Shown here: positions 24,289 to 34,939 of the stretch, in pieces
Layout of the letters: every line of letters starts with the position of its first letter
Position numbering within the stretch: position 1 is the stretch's first letter
Source: Uranotaenia lowii
Lineage: Eukaryota > Arthropoda > Insecta > Diptera > Culicidae
Length of the DNA stretch: 64,000 nucleotides
NCBI RefSeq assembly: GCF_029784155.1
Contig: NC_073692.1
Location: 21,085,359 to 21,149,358 of the forward strand
Direction of reading: 5' to 3'
Position numbers and translations under genes: made by a program
Notes under the pieces: generated by a model
The model's database searches: none
Seen by the model: only the letters and a program-made list of their open reading frames with translations
Told to the model about the DNA's origin: nothing

Positions 24289-25402
24289 ATATATTTTAAG
24301 AATACATGAAAATCTTAAAATATGAAGTTTCAACCAAATAAATATTAGTATAGAGAAAATATTTTCAAATTTAGATATCTTACACTTGTACACATCATGT
24401 TCATAGGGAGACCTCATGAGATTTGTTGACTGTAACAAAATACAGTTCAACAACTGTTATTCTTTTAAAAATTTTCCATCAAGTTTCAGCCACTTGGGAA
24501 ATAGGCTTTTTGAATGTCTGAACACGATACCGATGATTGGCTCTATGAAAAATTATTTTTCTAATTGCACACACATTTCAATGCAATACAAGGCTTTAAA
24601 ATACAAAGAACTACTATGTTTGCAATGAACCACATATGACGGTTTTTTTTTTCATTTTTGAGGCATCACAAACATTAAACAAGCGTTTTTCAACGAATAA
24701 ATGTAAACGAGGATTATGTCAAGTTTTAAAAAGAACTGAAAATTGTCACTGTTTCTTCCCCCAAACCCGTTATTTGATTTGCTCGTTTACGGGATTAATT
24801 TCCACAAAAATGTCGTGAAAACGGCAGACCCCTGCAATGATACAGGATTTGTCTATGTATCGTGTGACAAACATCTTTTAGTTAAGTGTTGGTGAATCTT
24901 GTTTTTAAGCTTTTTTCCCTCAAATTTAAGCTTTTTTTGGCCTTGAGACTCCTAGGTCAAATCTCAAAAAAAAACTTGAATATGAGGAAAACAGCCTAAG
25001 TCTGAGAGATGTGCTCCACATGGATTGTATATCATTGCAGGCTTGTGCAAAACGGAGGCTTGTTCATGAGAATGAATTTTCTTCGTTGCATCGATATATT
25101 AGCTCATGTAATTAAGCCCACATACACAAATGTTCATTTCCAATACAATGTCAGAAGGCTGCAACGCTTAAGAATCACTCCCCTGCAGTGCACATTTCTC
25201 AGATTTAAGCTCTTTTTTTCCTCAGATTTAAGCTTTTTTTCTCAGATTTGAGTTTTCGTCTCCAATACTCTTAAGGCAAAGAAAGCTTAAATCTTAGGAA
25301 AAAAAAGCTTTAAGTTTATCATTTAAATTTAAATTCATTGTATTCACAGCTGTGGGAGTTTTAGGGTTATTTTATTTTATTAATCGTTTTCGAAGCTGAA
25401 TA
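24289..25402. other. No gene recognised; poly-T/AAGCTT-rich hairpin at 25190-25320
   Basis: AT-rich DNA. At about 25190-25320 the phrases CAGATTTAAGCTTTTTT and, inverted, AAAGCTTAAATCTTAGGAAA could pair imperfectly. Similar TTTAAGCTTTTTT phrases occur at 24905-24945. No gene is supported. Confidence 0.4.
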
Positions 25403-26350
25403 CCGTGAAACGGGGTAACTTTGATCACCGGGGTAAATTTGACCAACAATAAACTTTTCCACATTATCATCAATAACTCAGTCTGTAGTTTGAATTTTTG
25501 AAAACTGTTTTCTGGGTTTTTAAAGCTTGTTGGTTAAGTATCAAATAGGCAAAGTTTAGATTGAATTTGATATTTTTTTCTGTTAGTAAAAATCTAATTT
25601 CTTAATCTTAAAATATTTACTTTTTTTTAAAAGGCTCGCAAACAAACAGCTCTCCTGATGATATCAAAAAGAATTTAGAAGCAAACGGTTTGTTTAATGT
25701 GAAAGATCAACTTTTTTTCTTTGTATATAAGCAGTTATAAGCTATTTTTCTAGTCATTTAATGATAAATTTTTGATATTTAAAAAATAAGGACATTTTCC
25801 AAGAGTAAGCCCGAATTGAATAAATGGGTAGAAACCCTATCAAATCGTCCACTTTGAAGAACAAAATTAGAATGAATATAGTGGGAGGGCCTAGGGGAAT
25901 GTGTGAATGTAAAATTTCATTTGAATTTTGAAGCTCAAATTTTCAAGCAATTATTATAATTTTTGCCCCTAAATGTAGGCAGCATCTTAGTTATTTTTTC
26001 GATTATAAATATTTTTAAAATAAAACGTTAAAAACCAAGATAAAATTGATAAATTAGCATATTTAAATATAATGAAGGTGATTTGTATCCTTTATGATCA
26101 AGGAAGTTCGCTAAAACTGTCAGAATAGAGACTGATCAATGTCACCCCTAAGCAGCATATTCTGAACAGAGACGAAAACGATTTTTTAATAAAATTTAAA
26201 GTAGTCTAATAAATTTCTGCATCCATGTTTTACGTTCATAGGAGTCCACTCCTACTGGTTTTAAAAATATAAAACATGCCACATTCTACTTCAGACAAAA
26301 AATAATCGAAATATATTGAAAAAAGTGATCAATATTACCCCGGATTACGG
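25403..26350. mobile_element. TA-flanked MITE with CCGTNANNCGGGGTAA termini
   Basis: Left end CCGTGAAACGGGGTAACTTT and right end (reverse complement) CCGTAATCCGGGGTAATATT sit just inside TA dinucleotides (25401-25402 and 26351-26352). The shared GATCAC follows a few bases further in at both ends. About 948 bp, AT-rich, non-coding. TA duplication and length suggest a Tc1/mariner-related non-autonomous element. Confidence 0.7.
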
Positions 26351-26352
26351 TA

Positions 26353-27117
26353 TGTTTAAAAAAAAACAATTATTATTTTTGTTTCAATTTTTTTTCATGA
26401 AACTTCAATTTTAATATGAACTCCGGTTTGGTTAGTTTCCTCCAAAACATTGGTTGAATGATTCGTCATTTACCGATCGAAATTTTTAGGAATTCAGTAA
26501 GTAGAATTTTCTTTCAATAATTTTACCCCTAAATATATGCATCAGTTTCATGTTTTTATCATTGATTCGGACATATGTAACAAAAAATGCTGCTATGAGA
26601 GTTTCAAAACCTTACGGCTCTCATGATAAATGTATTGATGAATTTGAATTGGCTTTAGTTATATTTTACATTGAGAACAAAGTTGGTTGCAAGTAGCCCC
26701 ATTCTCTTGGTAAGGAGAAAAACGCATGTTTTTGAGTGGTTATTAAAAATAACTGTAAAAACTAGTCATTTTTCTGACTACGTCAATGTGATGCCACATT
26801 CTGACATTATCACATCAATCTTAAAACCTTTGATACATAACCACTAAGCAGTTTAATTACTTTACTCAATTTTGCCCATCTATAAATCGTTTATCGTTTA
26901 TATTCAGCTTTTATATTCATCTTTCCTTCTGACGACATCAATTCAGCAGAGATCGATCATACTGCTTTATTTTTTGAACACATCAACTCTAGAACTCAAT
27001 TTTCTCTTGAAGATAACAAAATACTAGACGCAATATGCACAGTTCCTCTTCTTTATCCTTTCTCAAGCTAATTGATTTGTTTTGATTATAGTCGTTTTAA
27101 CATCTTTATGTCATTCG
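26353..27117. other. No gene recognised
   Basis: AT-rich DNA. It contains one copy (about 26519-26545) of a dispersed TTTTACCCCTAAATRTATGC phrase also found near 25968 and 41093. Confidence 0.5.
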
Positions 27118-27262
27118 CGACTTATATCAACAATGCAGTTGGCGGACAGTCATTGAAAAACTTATCCGGTACAACTGTGATCGATGTTTACTCTTGGGCT
27201 CGAACTTACGGACATCGGCTCAGGAAGCAACTGACTTGCTAACTGAGCTATATCACAAGCCC
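27118..27262 (-). mobile_element. tRNA-derived SINE, copy 2
   Basis: Same family and strand as the copy at 22045. The minus strand reads GGGCTTGTGATATAGCTCAG at the head, with A box TAGCTCAGTTAG and B box AAGTTCGAGCC, and ends in the same CGACTTA phrase. About 85 percent identical to copy 1 by eye. No poly-A tail or target duplication is obvious. Confidence 0.85.
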
Positions 27263-28066
27263 TCTTCTCAAGCAAATGCTTCATGAAAAATTTATGTTAT
27301 CGTGATCTTTAAAGAGCGATTGCAGCTCACTCGAGCCATCATATTATTAATTTTTTTTTTATGAAACACTTGCTGAGTTGTTATAATCGTGAAGAAGTTA
27401 CATTGTATAAAGTTTCAATGCTTTCAATGCGATGTGACATAAGTTGATCTGAGTGCCAAAGAAATGAGTAAGTGCAAATTCTATCATTTTGAATCTCTCA
27501 ACCTGTAGTGAATAGGAAATTATGCTTGACATACTTTTAACATAAGATCTTCTCTAACTGGCTCTTCAGCTATTCATATTTTGAATAAACTGAAAAATTC
27601 AAAAGATCTACCTCGAGCTATTTATATTTTTGTTATGCATTCAATTTTAAAAATGGATAAAATAGACGTTTTTATAAAAAAAAATATTTTTGAAAAATTT
27701 TAAAATATGCTAAGTTATTTTTTATTTTATAAATTTCATAAAAAAAAGTTGTTCTAGAGCCCCCGATCGATTTTCATTTTGTGAATAATTTCTTTGGATA
27801 CGAGAAGAGTCTACTCTATAATGTGGCAAACTTTAAGAAATGCCGATATTTTTTCTTGAATTCGATCTAAAAAAGACACCGTGCGTCTATTTCTTAAAAA
27901 TTTAATCAGAATTTATCCTATTGATGATTAAGGTATTACATGAAACTAATTCTATGGAATTATCAACAAATTATTTGTTTTAATACAGCTTAAAAATGTT
28001 CATTCACTTTCATAGAAAAAGAAATAAAACAAACGACTGACGAGAAATTTTGCAACCATATCATTT
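27263..28066. other. No gene recognised
   Basis: AT-rich DNA downstream of the terminal exon region, with nothing that stands out. Confidence 0.5.
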
Positions 28067-29319
28067 TTATTTACACAGGCTTCTTTGTATTTCTTTTATA
28101 TTTTTTTTTATCATCAAATAGTTTTTCTTTTCATTTTTTGATAATGTGTATTTTGTTTTAAGATTGGGTTTTCCATTTGTTCTGCTCTCTTGGTATTGTA
28201 TCTTATGAGATATTTTTCTTTGTTTTTTTTTTATTATTATTAATTTAGCGTTCATTCTAGCAACATTATTTGGAAAATCAAAGAAAGGTAACGCAATTAG
28301 GAAAAAGACGAATTTTCGAACTTTTACACCAATCCAATTTCGGGCTTGATTCTTTTCGAACCGACCGGTATAAGAGCTACGTTTTATATTAAAATAACTT
28401 GTTATCACTTTTTGTTTTGCCTCATTTGTTAAAATATACAATTGTTTTGTTGTGTTTTTTTTTGTTTTATCAATTAAGTGTTCCATATCATATTTTGAAT
28501 ATGTACATTTGTGAACTAGTTTTTTTCTGGTTTTGTATATATATTTATAGTTAAGATTTCGATTTGTATCTGTACACATTTCAATTGGTAGTAAGCGTTT
28601 TGTTGATCATGGTTCTAGAGAATGATTTCATACGTTCATATAAAACTCTTAGATTTAAATCTATTTCTGGGGGAAAAACCATGAACTCAATCACTAGCGG
28701 AACGGAAAAATTTGTTTCATCTTTATTTTGCATTTAATGATCAACATTGAAAACATTCAACAGGATCGCTAATCGGATTTGATGGATTCACTTTGGGGAA
28801 TCGATAAATAAATCAATCGCAATCAGCCTCACTCAGCATCAAAAAGACAACCAACTTTATAAAACAAAGTTTTCTCATAACAAACTGCTCCTTGTCCTCT
28901 ATCTGCTTTTGGTTTCGATTCAATTTCGACTAACTTTCGCTTTCTCTCTCTCTCTCTATCTCTCACATTTTCGATCTCGTTCTGTCTGTTCCTCCGACCA
29001 AGACACTACAATTTACGTCCCCACAATTTTCTATTTTTATTTGGTCGCGGTTCTTTTATATCTCAAAAAAGCTAACAATCAATTCGAAAGAAAAGCGAAG
29101 GCAAAAGTGTGTCTGTGTGTGAATTTTTCTTTTTTTGTTTGATGTTGGTTTATTTTCTTATTTGGATTTAGATTTTTGTTTTTATTTTCTGTTTTATATC
29201 TTTTTGTTTTTGCTATTAGTCGATTTGCACTTATCAGCTAGTTCTTAAAGATAAACGTCTTCTGGAATCGGCCCCTTGAGTAGTTTCTTCTTGTTCCGCT
29301 TCTCGAATCCTCCAAACGA
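28067..29319 (-). other. Probable 3' UTR of the 29320 exon
   Basis: This stretch directly follows the stop codon at 29320-29322 on the minus strand. It is A-rich in that orientation, contains a CT/GA microsatellite (about 28936-28965), has no recognisable transposon, and shows several AATAAA candidates on the minus strand (for example around 29036 and 28721). The 170-codon minus frame at 28067-28579 is lysine and asparagine tracts from A-rich DNA and is not taken as a gene. The 3' end is not defined. Confidence 0.4.
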
Positions 29320-29738
29320 TTAGCTGTTCTTGAGCTTCCGATCTTTGCTCTTGCCGAGGGAAGTTCTCCTCAGGCTCAACCCTCGGGTGACGACAGCTAC
29401 TGGTCCACTTCCACTTCCTCCTGCTGCTGCACTCGCACTTCCACCACTTCCGGCAGCAATCGGCACATCCGGGATGCTGATTCCGTTGGCAGCGTTGACA
29501 GTTGGCAGTTGCTGAAGCGGGGCACTTCCGTTGCCGGAAACCACCAGGATATGACCACCGTTATTGCTGTTGTTGTTGTTGTTGTTCAGGATATTTATGT
29601 CAACGGTACCCATCATCATGCCAGGGCTGATGATCTCCAGATCCAACGGTAGTTCATCCTCCGGTAGTTCCAGCAGGGTTCCGGCTGGTGCCACCGTTAT
29701 CAGGTCCTCTCAAACGTTGCCCACGGGGTCTTTGGTTT
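29320..29738 (-). CDS. Terminal coding exon of an unidentified gene, with in-frame TGA
   Basis: Best host coding sequence in the window. Reading leftwards from 29738, the intron ends in a pyrimidine tract and TTATTCCAG, then the exon begins in phase 2 and reads TKDPVGNV, a TGA at 29712-29710, and then EDLITVAPAGTLLELPEDEL and another 110 residues to a TAA. Features after the TGA: an acidic-hydrophobic stretch, a run of six asparagines, a Gly/Ser/Ala-rich low-complexity part, and a basic end SLRRTSLGKSKDRKLKNS. Such Asn and Gly/Ser tracts are common in insect regulatory and neuronal proteins. GC content is far above the flanks. The TGA could be a CGA codon changed by one base, a sequence error, or a readthrough stop. 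Upstream exons would lie at higher coordinates and were not found. I do not recognise the protein family. Confidence 0.7.
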
Positions 29739-29775
29739 CTGGAATAAGGGAAGTTGGGAAAAAGAAAAATAATAC
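29739..29775 (-). promoter_or_regulatory. Splice acceptor and pyrimidine tract
   Basis: On the minus strand the intron ends with a stretch of about 25 bases rich in T and C, followed by CCCTTATTCCAG. The AG is at 29740-29739. This fixes the 5' boundary and the phase of the exon. Confidence 0.75.
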
Positions 29776-30138
29776 GTTAGGTCTAATTTTTTTAAGGTCA
29801 TTTAGATTCTACAATATTATTTCACTGTTCTTAATTTATCACTACGAGAATTCACTAGTATTATTTCATGTCTGCCTATTGGCAATTAATTCTAAAAACA
29901 AACTTAACTTCTTTAAAATACTGTACACAGTCGTCCTCAATTTGGATTTATACTCTTTTATGAGTCTGTTTTCGATACGGTTACCGTTAAATTTTGTTGT
30001 TGCTATTTTTCTTGGTTCAAAATTACAAAATGAAGGTTATCTGCTTTATTGAATCATGTACGATTTGTAGAACGAATTCCTTCTAATAACCATGTAGAAA
30101 AAACTAAAAAAAAATTTTATTACCAGGGCAGTGTACAG

Positions 30139-30512
30139 TAGACTGCCTCAAATTTGTATGGGAAATTTAAAACCTGTGAAATGTTATACGCTGCAGGCTA
30201 AAATTGATCCTAGGCCTAGTACAAGATCTCATGCCAAATTTGGGCCAGATCGGACCACGGGAAGGGGTCGCTCAACGAGCCTGAAGTTTGTATGGGATTT
30301 TGAGACATTTTGTTCGAGAGGAACATGAAAAACCAGTTTTTCGTCAATAACCGATTTCTTTCAAAAACGGGTTTTCTTAAAGCCTAAATTATGAAAAATA
30401 TTTCATCCGAAGGTTTTATTTCAAATAAAGTGAAGATAAAAAAGTTATTAAGCTTCAAAAATTGGCTAACTTTTTTAAGGGTGATATTCATCACTGTTTT
30501 AATGAGGCGACT
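30139..30512. mobile_element. hAT-type hairpin element, copy C (left arm only)
   Basis: Begins TAGACTGCCTCAAATTTGTA after the 8 bases GTGTACAG and matches copies A and B through the whole left arm to the central ATGAGGCGAC. It stops there, where unrelated sequence begins. The right arm is missing. Confidence 0.8.
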
Positions 30513-30528
30513 AAATGTCCGACCAGAA

Positions 30529-30755
30529 CACTCAATGTGAAATACATGCCGTTTCGTCAAATAATGACCGATTCTAACCATTGTTGTTGCGCTCGATTGA
30601 AATTTTTGATATTTTTCTAATATTTGAGTTTGGATGATTTTCACTTGATAGTTCAAAGAAGTAAGGACGGAAAAATGCTTGACCATATAAAAGAAAAATT
30701 GCATAACCACAGGGGCTTAGGAACATGACTGGACGATTTGTGATGCCAATAAAAA
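30529..30755. repeat. Inverted repeat, left arm (partner 31425-31651)
   Basis: About 227 bp starting CACTCAATGTGAAATACATG and ending near TGATGCCAATAAAAA. The reverse complement, about 90 percent identical by eye, lies at 31425-31651, 669 bp away. Not part of the hairpin family itself. No coding sequence. Confidence 0.85.
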
Positions 30756-30940
30756 GATTCACCCTCATTCTCTATCAAAAGAAAGCTACAGCTAATATAA
30801 TAAAAAAGTGAGAAAAATGTAAAACGACTTCTTTTCTAAAAATTATCATTTAATTGGCATCATAAAGCGTTGGTACATGTGTTTTTCGATCTAAATAAAT
30901 TGATGGCAGTTGAGTCGCCCAAAGGTGGGAATTTGTACAA

Positions 30941-31420
30941 TAGACTGCCCCAAATTTATATGTGAAATGTTATGCGCTGCAGGCTAACATTGATTCTAGT
31001 TCTAGTACAAGATATCATGCCAAATTTGGGCCAGATCGGATCACGGGAAGGGGTCGCTCAACGAGCTTGAAGTTTGTATGGGATTTTGAGACATTTTGCT
31101 TAGAAGAAACATGAAGAACCTGTTTTTCATCAATAACTTTGGTTCTCGTTGGCCGATTTCTTTTAAAAACGGTTTTTCTTAAAGGATGGTATTAATCACT
31201 GTCAATGAGTCGAGGCGGTCGAACATATTGACGCCTCATTAACAGTAATGAATACCACCGTAAAAAAGTTAGCCTATTTTTGAAGCCTAACAACTTTTTT
31301 ATCTTAACTTTTATCGAAATGCAGTGCTTGGATGAAATATTGATCATAACTTAGGCTTTTAGAAAAATTGTTTTTGAAAGAAATCGGCCGACGGGAACCA
31401 AACTCATTGATGAAAAACTG
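30941..31420. mobile_element. hAT-type hairpin element, copy D (left arm plus part of the right)
   Basis: Begins TAGACTGCCCCAAATTTATA after TTGTACAA, lacks part of the left arm (the section with CATCCGAAG), crosses the palindrome centre near 31220 and is cut in its right arm at about 31420. It sits between the two arms of the 30529/31425 inverted repeat. Confidence 0.8.
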
Positions 31421-31424
31421 TTTT

Positions 31425-31651
31425 TTTTATTGGCATCACAAATCGTCCAGTTATGTTCCTAAGCCCCTGCGGTTATGCAATTTTTCTTTTATATGGTCGA
31501 GCATTTTGCCGCCCTTGCTTCTTTGAACTATCAAGTGAATATCATCCAAACTCAAATATTAGAAAAACATCAAAAATTGCAATCGAGCGCAATAACAAAG
31601 GTTAAAATCGGTCATTATTTGACAAAACGGCATGTATTTCACATTGAGTGT
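31425..31651. repeat. Inverted repeat, right arm (partner 30529-30755)
   Basis: Reverse complement of the left arm, running from TTTTTATTGGCATCACAAAT to CACATTGAGTG. It abuts the truncated hairpin element D on its left and the short hairpin at 31654 on its right. Confidence 0.85.
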
Positions 31652-31653
31652 GA

Positions 31654-31755
31654 ATTCATTCTACGTTTAAATATATTTTCCATATTTTTGAAAGGTCATT
31701 TTTCTGTTAATGATCTTTCAAAAATATGGAAAATATCTTTAAACGCAGAATGAAT
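31654..31755. repeat. ~100 bp near-perfect hairpin
   Basis: ATTCATTCTACGTTTAAATA pairs with the right half ending AGAATGAAT. The arms are about 44 bp with roughly three mismatches, and the loop is about 10 bases. It may be a very short MITE or an RNA hairpin; nothing in the flanks decides. Confidence 0.8.
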
Positions 31756-32848
31756 GTCGAATAGAACAAAGTTAAATAGAACCTTTTCAGTGGATTTGGA
31801 ACGATTTTGTTGTTTTCCATTTGACCCATCTTATAAAAAGCACATAAAAAACGAACGTTCCAATGAAACTGTCAAGTTTTTTTAGGGATTTTACTTACAT
31901 TTTTTGATAATTTTTTTAAAAACAGGAAAGAGTGTGTTAAGTTCTTCAATAATTGAGGTCACTTCATTCCGAACATTAGAAAAACTTCATAAATAGACTT
32001 AAAATGAATTTTTATCTTAAAAATTTCATTTAATTTTTTTTGTAAACTTGTAAAAGAAATGCTGATTCAATCGTAAAAATTCATCAAATTAAGACTGCGT
32101 TTACAGTCGCTTCCTTTTTGATGCCTGATTTTGAACATAAAACAGAACTTTATTACATACAAATCTCTATTCACATTCAAAGATCATCGATAGAAAAAGA
32201 CACTTCTTACAAACGAGTTTTTAAATGTATAATTTGCGTTCGCATTCGTATGAACAGTCGCAATAAACTTCGGTTTGCGCAACAGAGATTCTCTCTTCAT
32301 TGTATAAAATTACAGATTTTCATGTTGTGCTACACCTTCTCTTTCGAGATAATTTTACACTTTCCAACCTCACATTTACTTAAAAGATAAATGCAGATAT
32401 CTCTACGATCCTCCCATAAACGTGAGGAGTTTTTATAACAGGAAATTTGGCGAAGGTAAACTCTGGGAGAATCTTGGCCAGCATTGTGGGATTTACGCAT
32501 TTTTAAATGAACAATGAATCAACCTTTCTGATTAAGAAGGCGCAATAGCTCACAAATATTTTTTGATGATTGGACAAAACTAGCTGATGAAATCCACTCT
32601 TACAACGATAGTGATCCTATGTCTTGTATTCAAAGGGTACAAAATACAATATTTTTACTGCTAGTTTAAATGATTTTCGACTAGTATCCAAGGCCGTGAG
32701 AATAGATGCGGGGTGTTCTAGGAGTTTAACCCCCTCCCCCTTGGAAATTTTTTCTAAGTAAACTTTTCAGTTCAAGGATTAGAAAACGTTGTAACGGGAA
32801 ATTATGTGATACCCAAAGGTATTGAGAAATAGGTAAGTGTAACCAAAC
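31756..32848. other. No gene recognised
   Basis: AT-rich DNA with short open frames only. I see nothing that needs explanation. Confidence 0.5.
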
Positions 32849-34316
32849 CAAGGTTGTCAAAATCACAGAAAAATTTATTATTTCACAACATTTTGGGCAA
32901 ATATTCATAACAGAACACAGAATTTTAAAAATATTCAGAAATTTAACAGAAATTAAGTTTTTATATGTCAATTTAAATTTTGAATGATTAACTTCAAATT
33001 GCATCCCAGAAAACAGTGTTCGGCATCGCTAACTGAGAAATTAGCGCCGCTAATTAAATCGTTAACTCAATCAAAGTTAGCGATCGCTAATTAAATACGC
33101 TAAATGTGCCGAAAAAGTTATCGCTTCAAGCTTAAAGCGCTAATCGCTAACAATTGACCAACATTGAGGCCGGAACTTTTATCAAATACTTCTTTTGTAA
33201 CACCCTTCCCCCCTTCTATTTTTCCAACTCACCGAGGGGGAATAAATAAAGTTTCAAGTATTTCATTAAAAATTCAATAAATTGATCGAATTTTCATTCC
33301 ATTATATGAGCAAAACAAAACTGTGAAAGATGGGAATTTTATCACCCCTCTGTGTTCTACAAGTAGAAAAAATATCCAAACATTTAAACAATGACAAGAG
33401 CAAAATAACAGAATGTGGAAATATAAGAATAATTTTTTAAATTTTGGTAAAAATTTCTCGATTTAGGCACAATTCTCCCGTATGTTTGGATAACGTGCCG
33501 CTATTAAGCCTACCCCCATTCTGATGCAATTTCGTTGCAAAAAAATCTTTTGTGCATTTCATTCCCATTTGTTATATTTTGCATTATTTTTGATTTTCCT
33601 CATTTAAAATCTTTAACCAGCTCCCTCCCTTTTTTGAACATGCAGGAGCATTGTCAAACGAGGACATTTATACAATTTCTATTTAAAAACGAAGGCTACA
33701 ATGAATCATGAACAACTGAACAATTTTAATTCATTTTATGTTATTTTATTTTATTTTTATATGAACTGATCTATAAAAATACTAAAAAAACTGTATTGTG
33801 ATAATAAATATCTCAACCACTTTAAAACAAAAAGCTGATTAGGGGATGTTAAAAATAGTTTTATGATGTATATCACCTTTCATTGTTATCTTCTTCTGTG
33901 AATTCTGTAAAAAAAAGTGCTACACGAGGGAAAAATGACACTTAATACATCTTTCCTCTTACTCCAGTACACATTCCTTCAATGAATCCAATCAAGCAAT
34001 CAGAATGTTGCCCAATATCACTTTAAGTTGATTGACAAAAAGTTTATTCTATCACTAATTATTCGAGAGATTGAAACAAACATATGGAAGTTAGCGGTCT
34101 TCAATTAGCGGAACCAAAAAATAGCGAATCTTTTTAATTCGCTAGATCCATCAAAACTTAGTGGCAAAATAAAACCGCTAACAAAAATTTAGCGGACTAA
34201 CTAGCGATTAGCGGTTTAGCGTATTTGTGCCGAACACTGCCAGAAAACCGTCACAGAATTTTTGGGTAAAGTCACATAAAGTACGACAAAACAGACAATT
34301 TTTTTCGACAATCTTG
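32849..34316. mobile_element. CAAGGTTGTC MITE split by a nested hAT element
   Basis: Starts CAAGGTTGTCAAAATCACAG and ends TTCGACAATCTTG (reverse complement CAAGATTGTCGAA). A perfect 8-bp duplication AACCAAAC flanks it at 32841-32848 and 34317-34324. Without the nested element it is only about 234 bp, rich in CACAGAA phrases and non-coding. A truncated relative is at 13229. Eight-bp duplication suggests hAT mobilisation. Confidence 0.88.
33014..34239. mobile_element. Non-autonomous hAT element nested in the 32849 MITE
   Basis: Perfect 12-bp terminal inverted repeats CAGTGTTCGGCA, and a perfect 8-bp duplication CCAGAAAA at 33006-33013 and 34240-34247. The 110-150 bp inside each end are packed with TTAGCG/CGCTAA motifs in both orientations, as expected for transposase-binding subterminal repeats. 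The AT-rich middle (33190-34080) has no transposase. 1,226 bp in all. Confidence 0.93.
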
Positions 34317-34743
34317 AACCAAACATGTCAGAAAATTGATGTGCTAGCTGCAAAGTTTTGTCCTAAATCGTTATAGACCCAATGTTAATTTTTAAGATAT
34401 TCTATGATCATATGATCATTTTTGATTGTAAAATTCATTTTGAAATTCAATAACCCATATTTATTGAGCTCAAATTTTGACACACAAAAACTCTGCTTTG
34501 TGCTTAGAATAAAACTTAATTAAGAAGTGTAAATGAACGATTTCTGAATTTTAAATCAACCATTTAGGGCTTCAAAATTCATTCTTCGAACACTAAATTT
34601 ACACATCAACAAGCTGGTAGCCAAATGCCAGGTGTTTACTACTCACGATAGTCAACAAAATAAGAATATAAATCTTTTGACTTATCACTTTGATTATTTT
34701 TTATTTGTTTAATTATTCTGAAATCGACCATGTTCAGCTTGCG
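34317..34743. other. No gene recognised
   Basis: AT-rich spacer between two composite transposons. Confidence 0.5.
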
Positions 34744-34939
34744 AGGTTGCCCGAATCTGGTTTAGTTCTGGTTTGCCCGGATATCCTATATAAAATTTGG
34801 GGTTGCCGAATTTCATTGGAAACGCCCGGATTTATTTCCCTCATTTGCAAAATCAAACAAATAAAAAACAACCAAATGATGTTGTGCGTCAAAAACGAAA
34901 ATAAAATAAGGCATGTTTTTTTCAAATTTTATAAAATGA

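Noticed and set aside
28067..28579. 170-codon minus frame
   Set aside because: Lys/Asn/Ile-rich product of A-rich sequence in a probable 3' UTR; no domain and no splice link.
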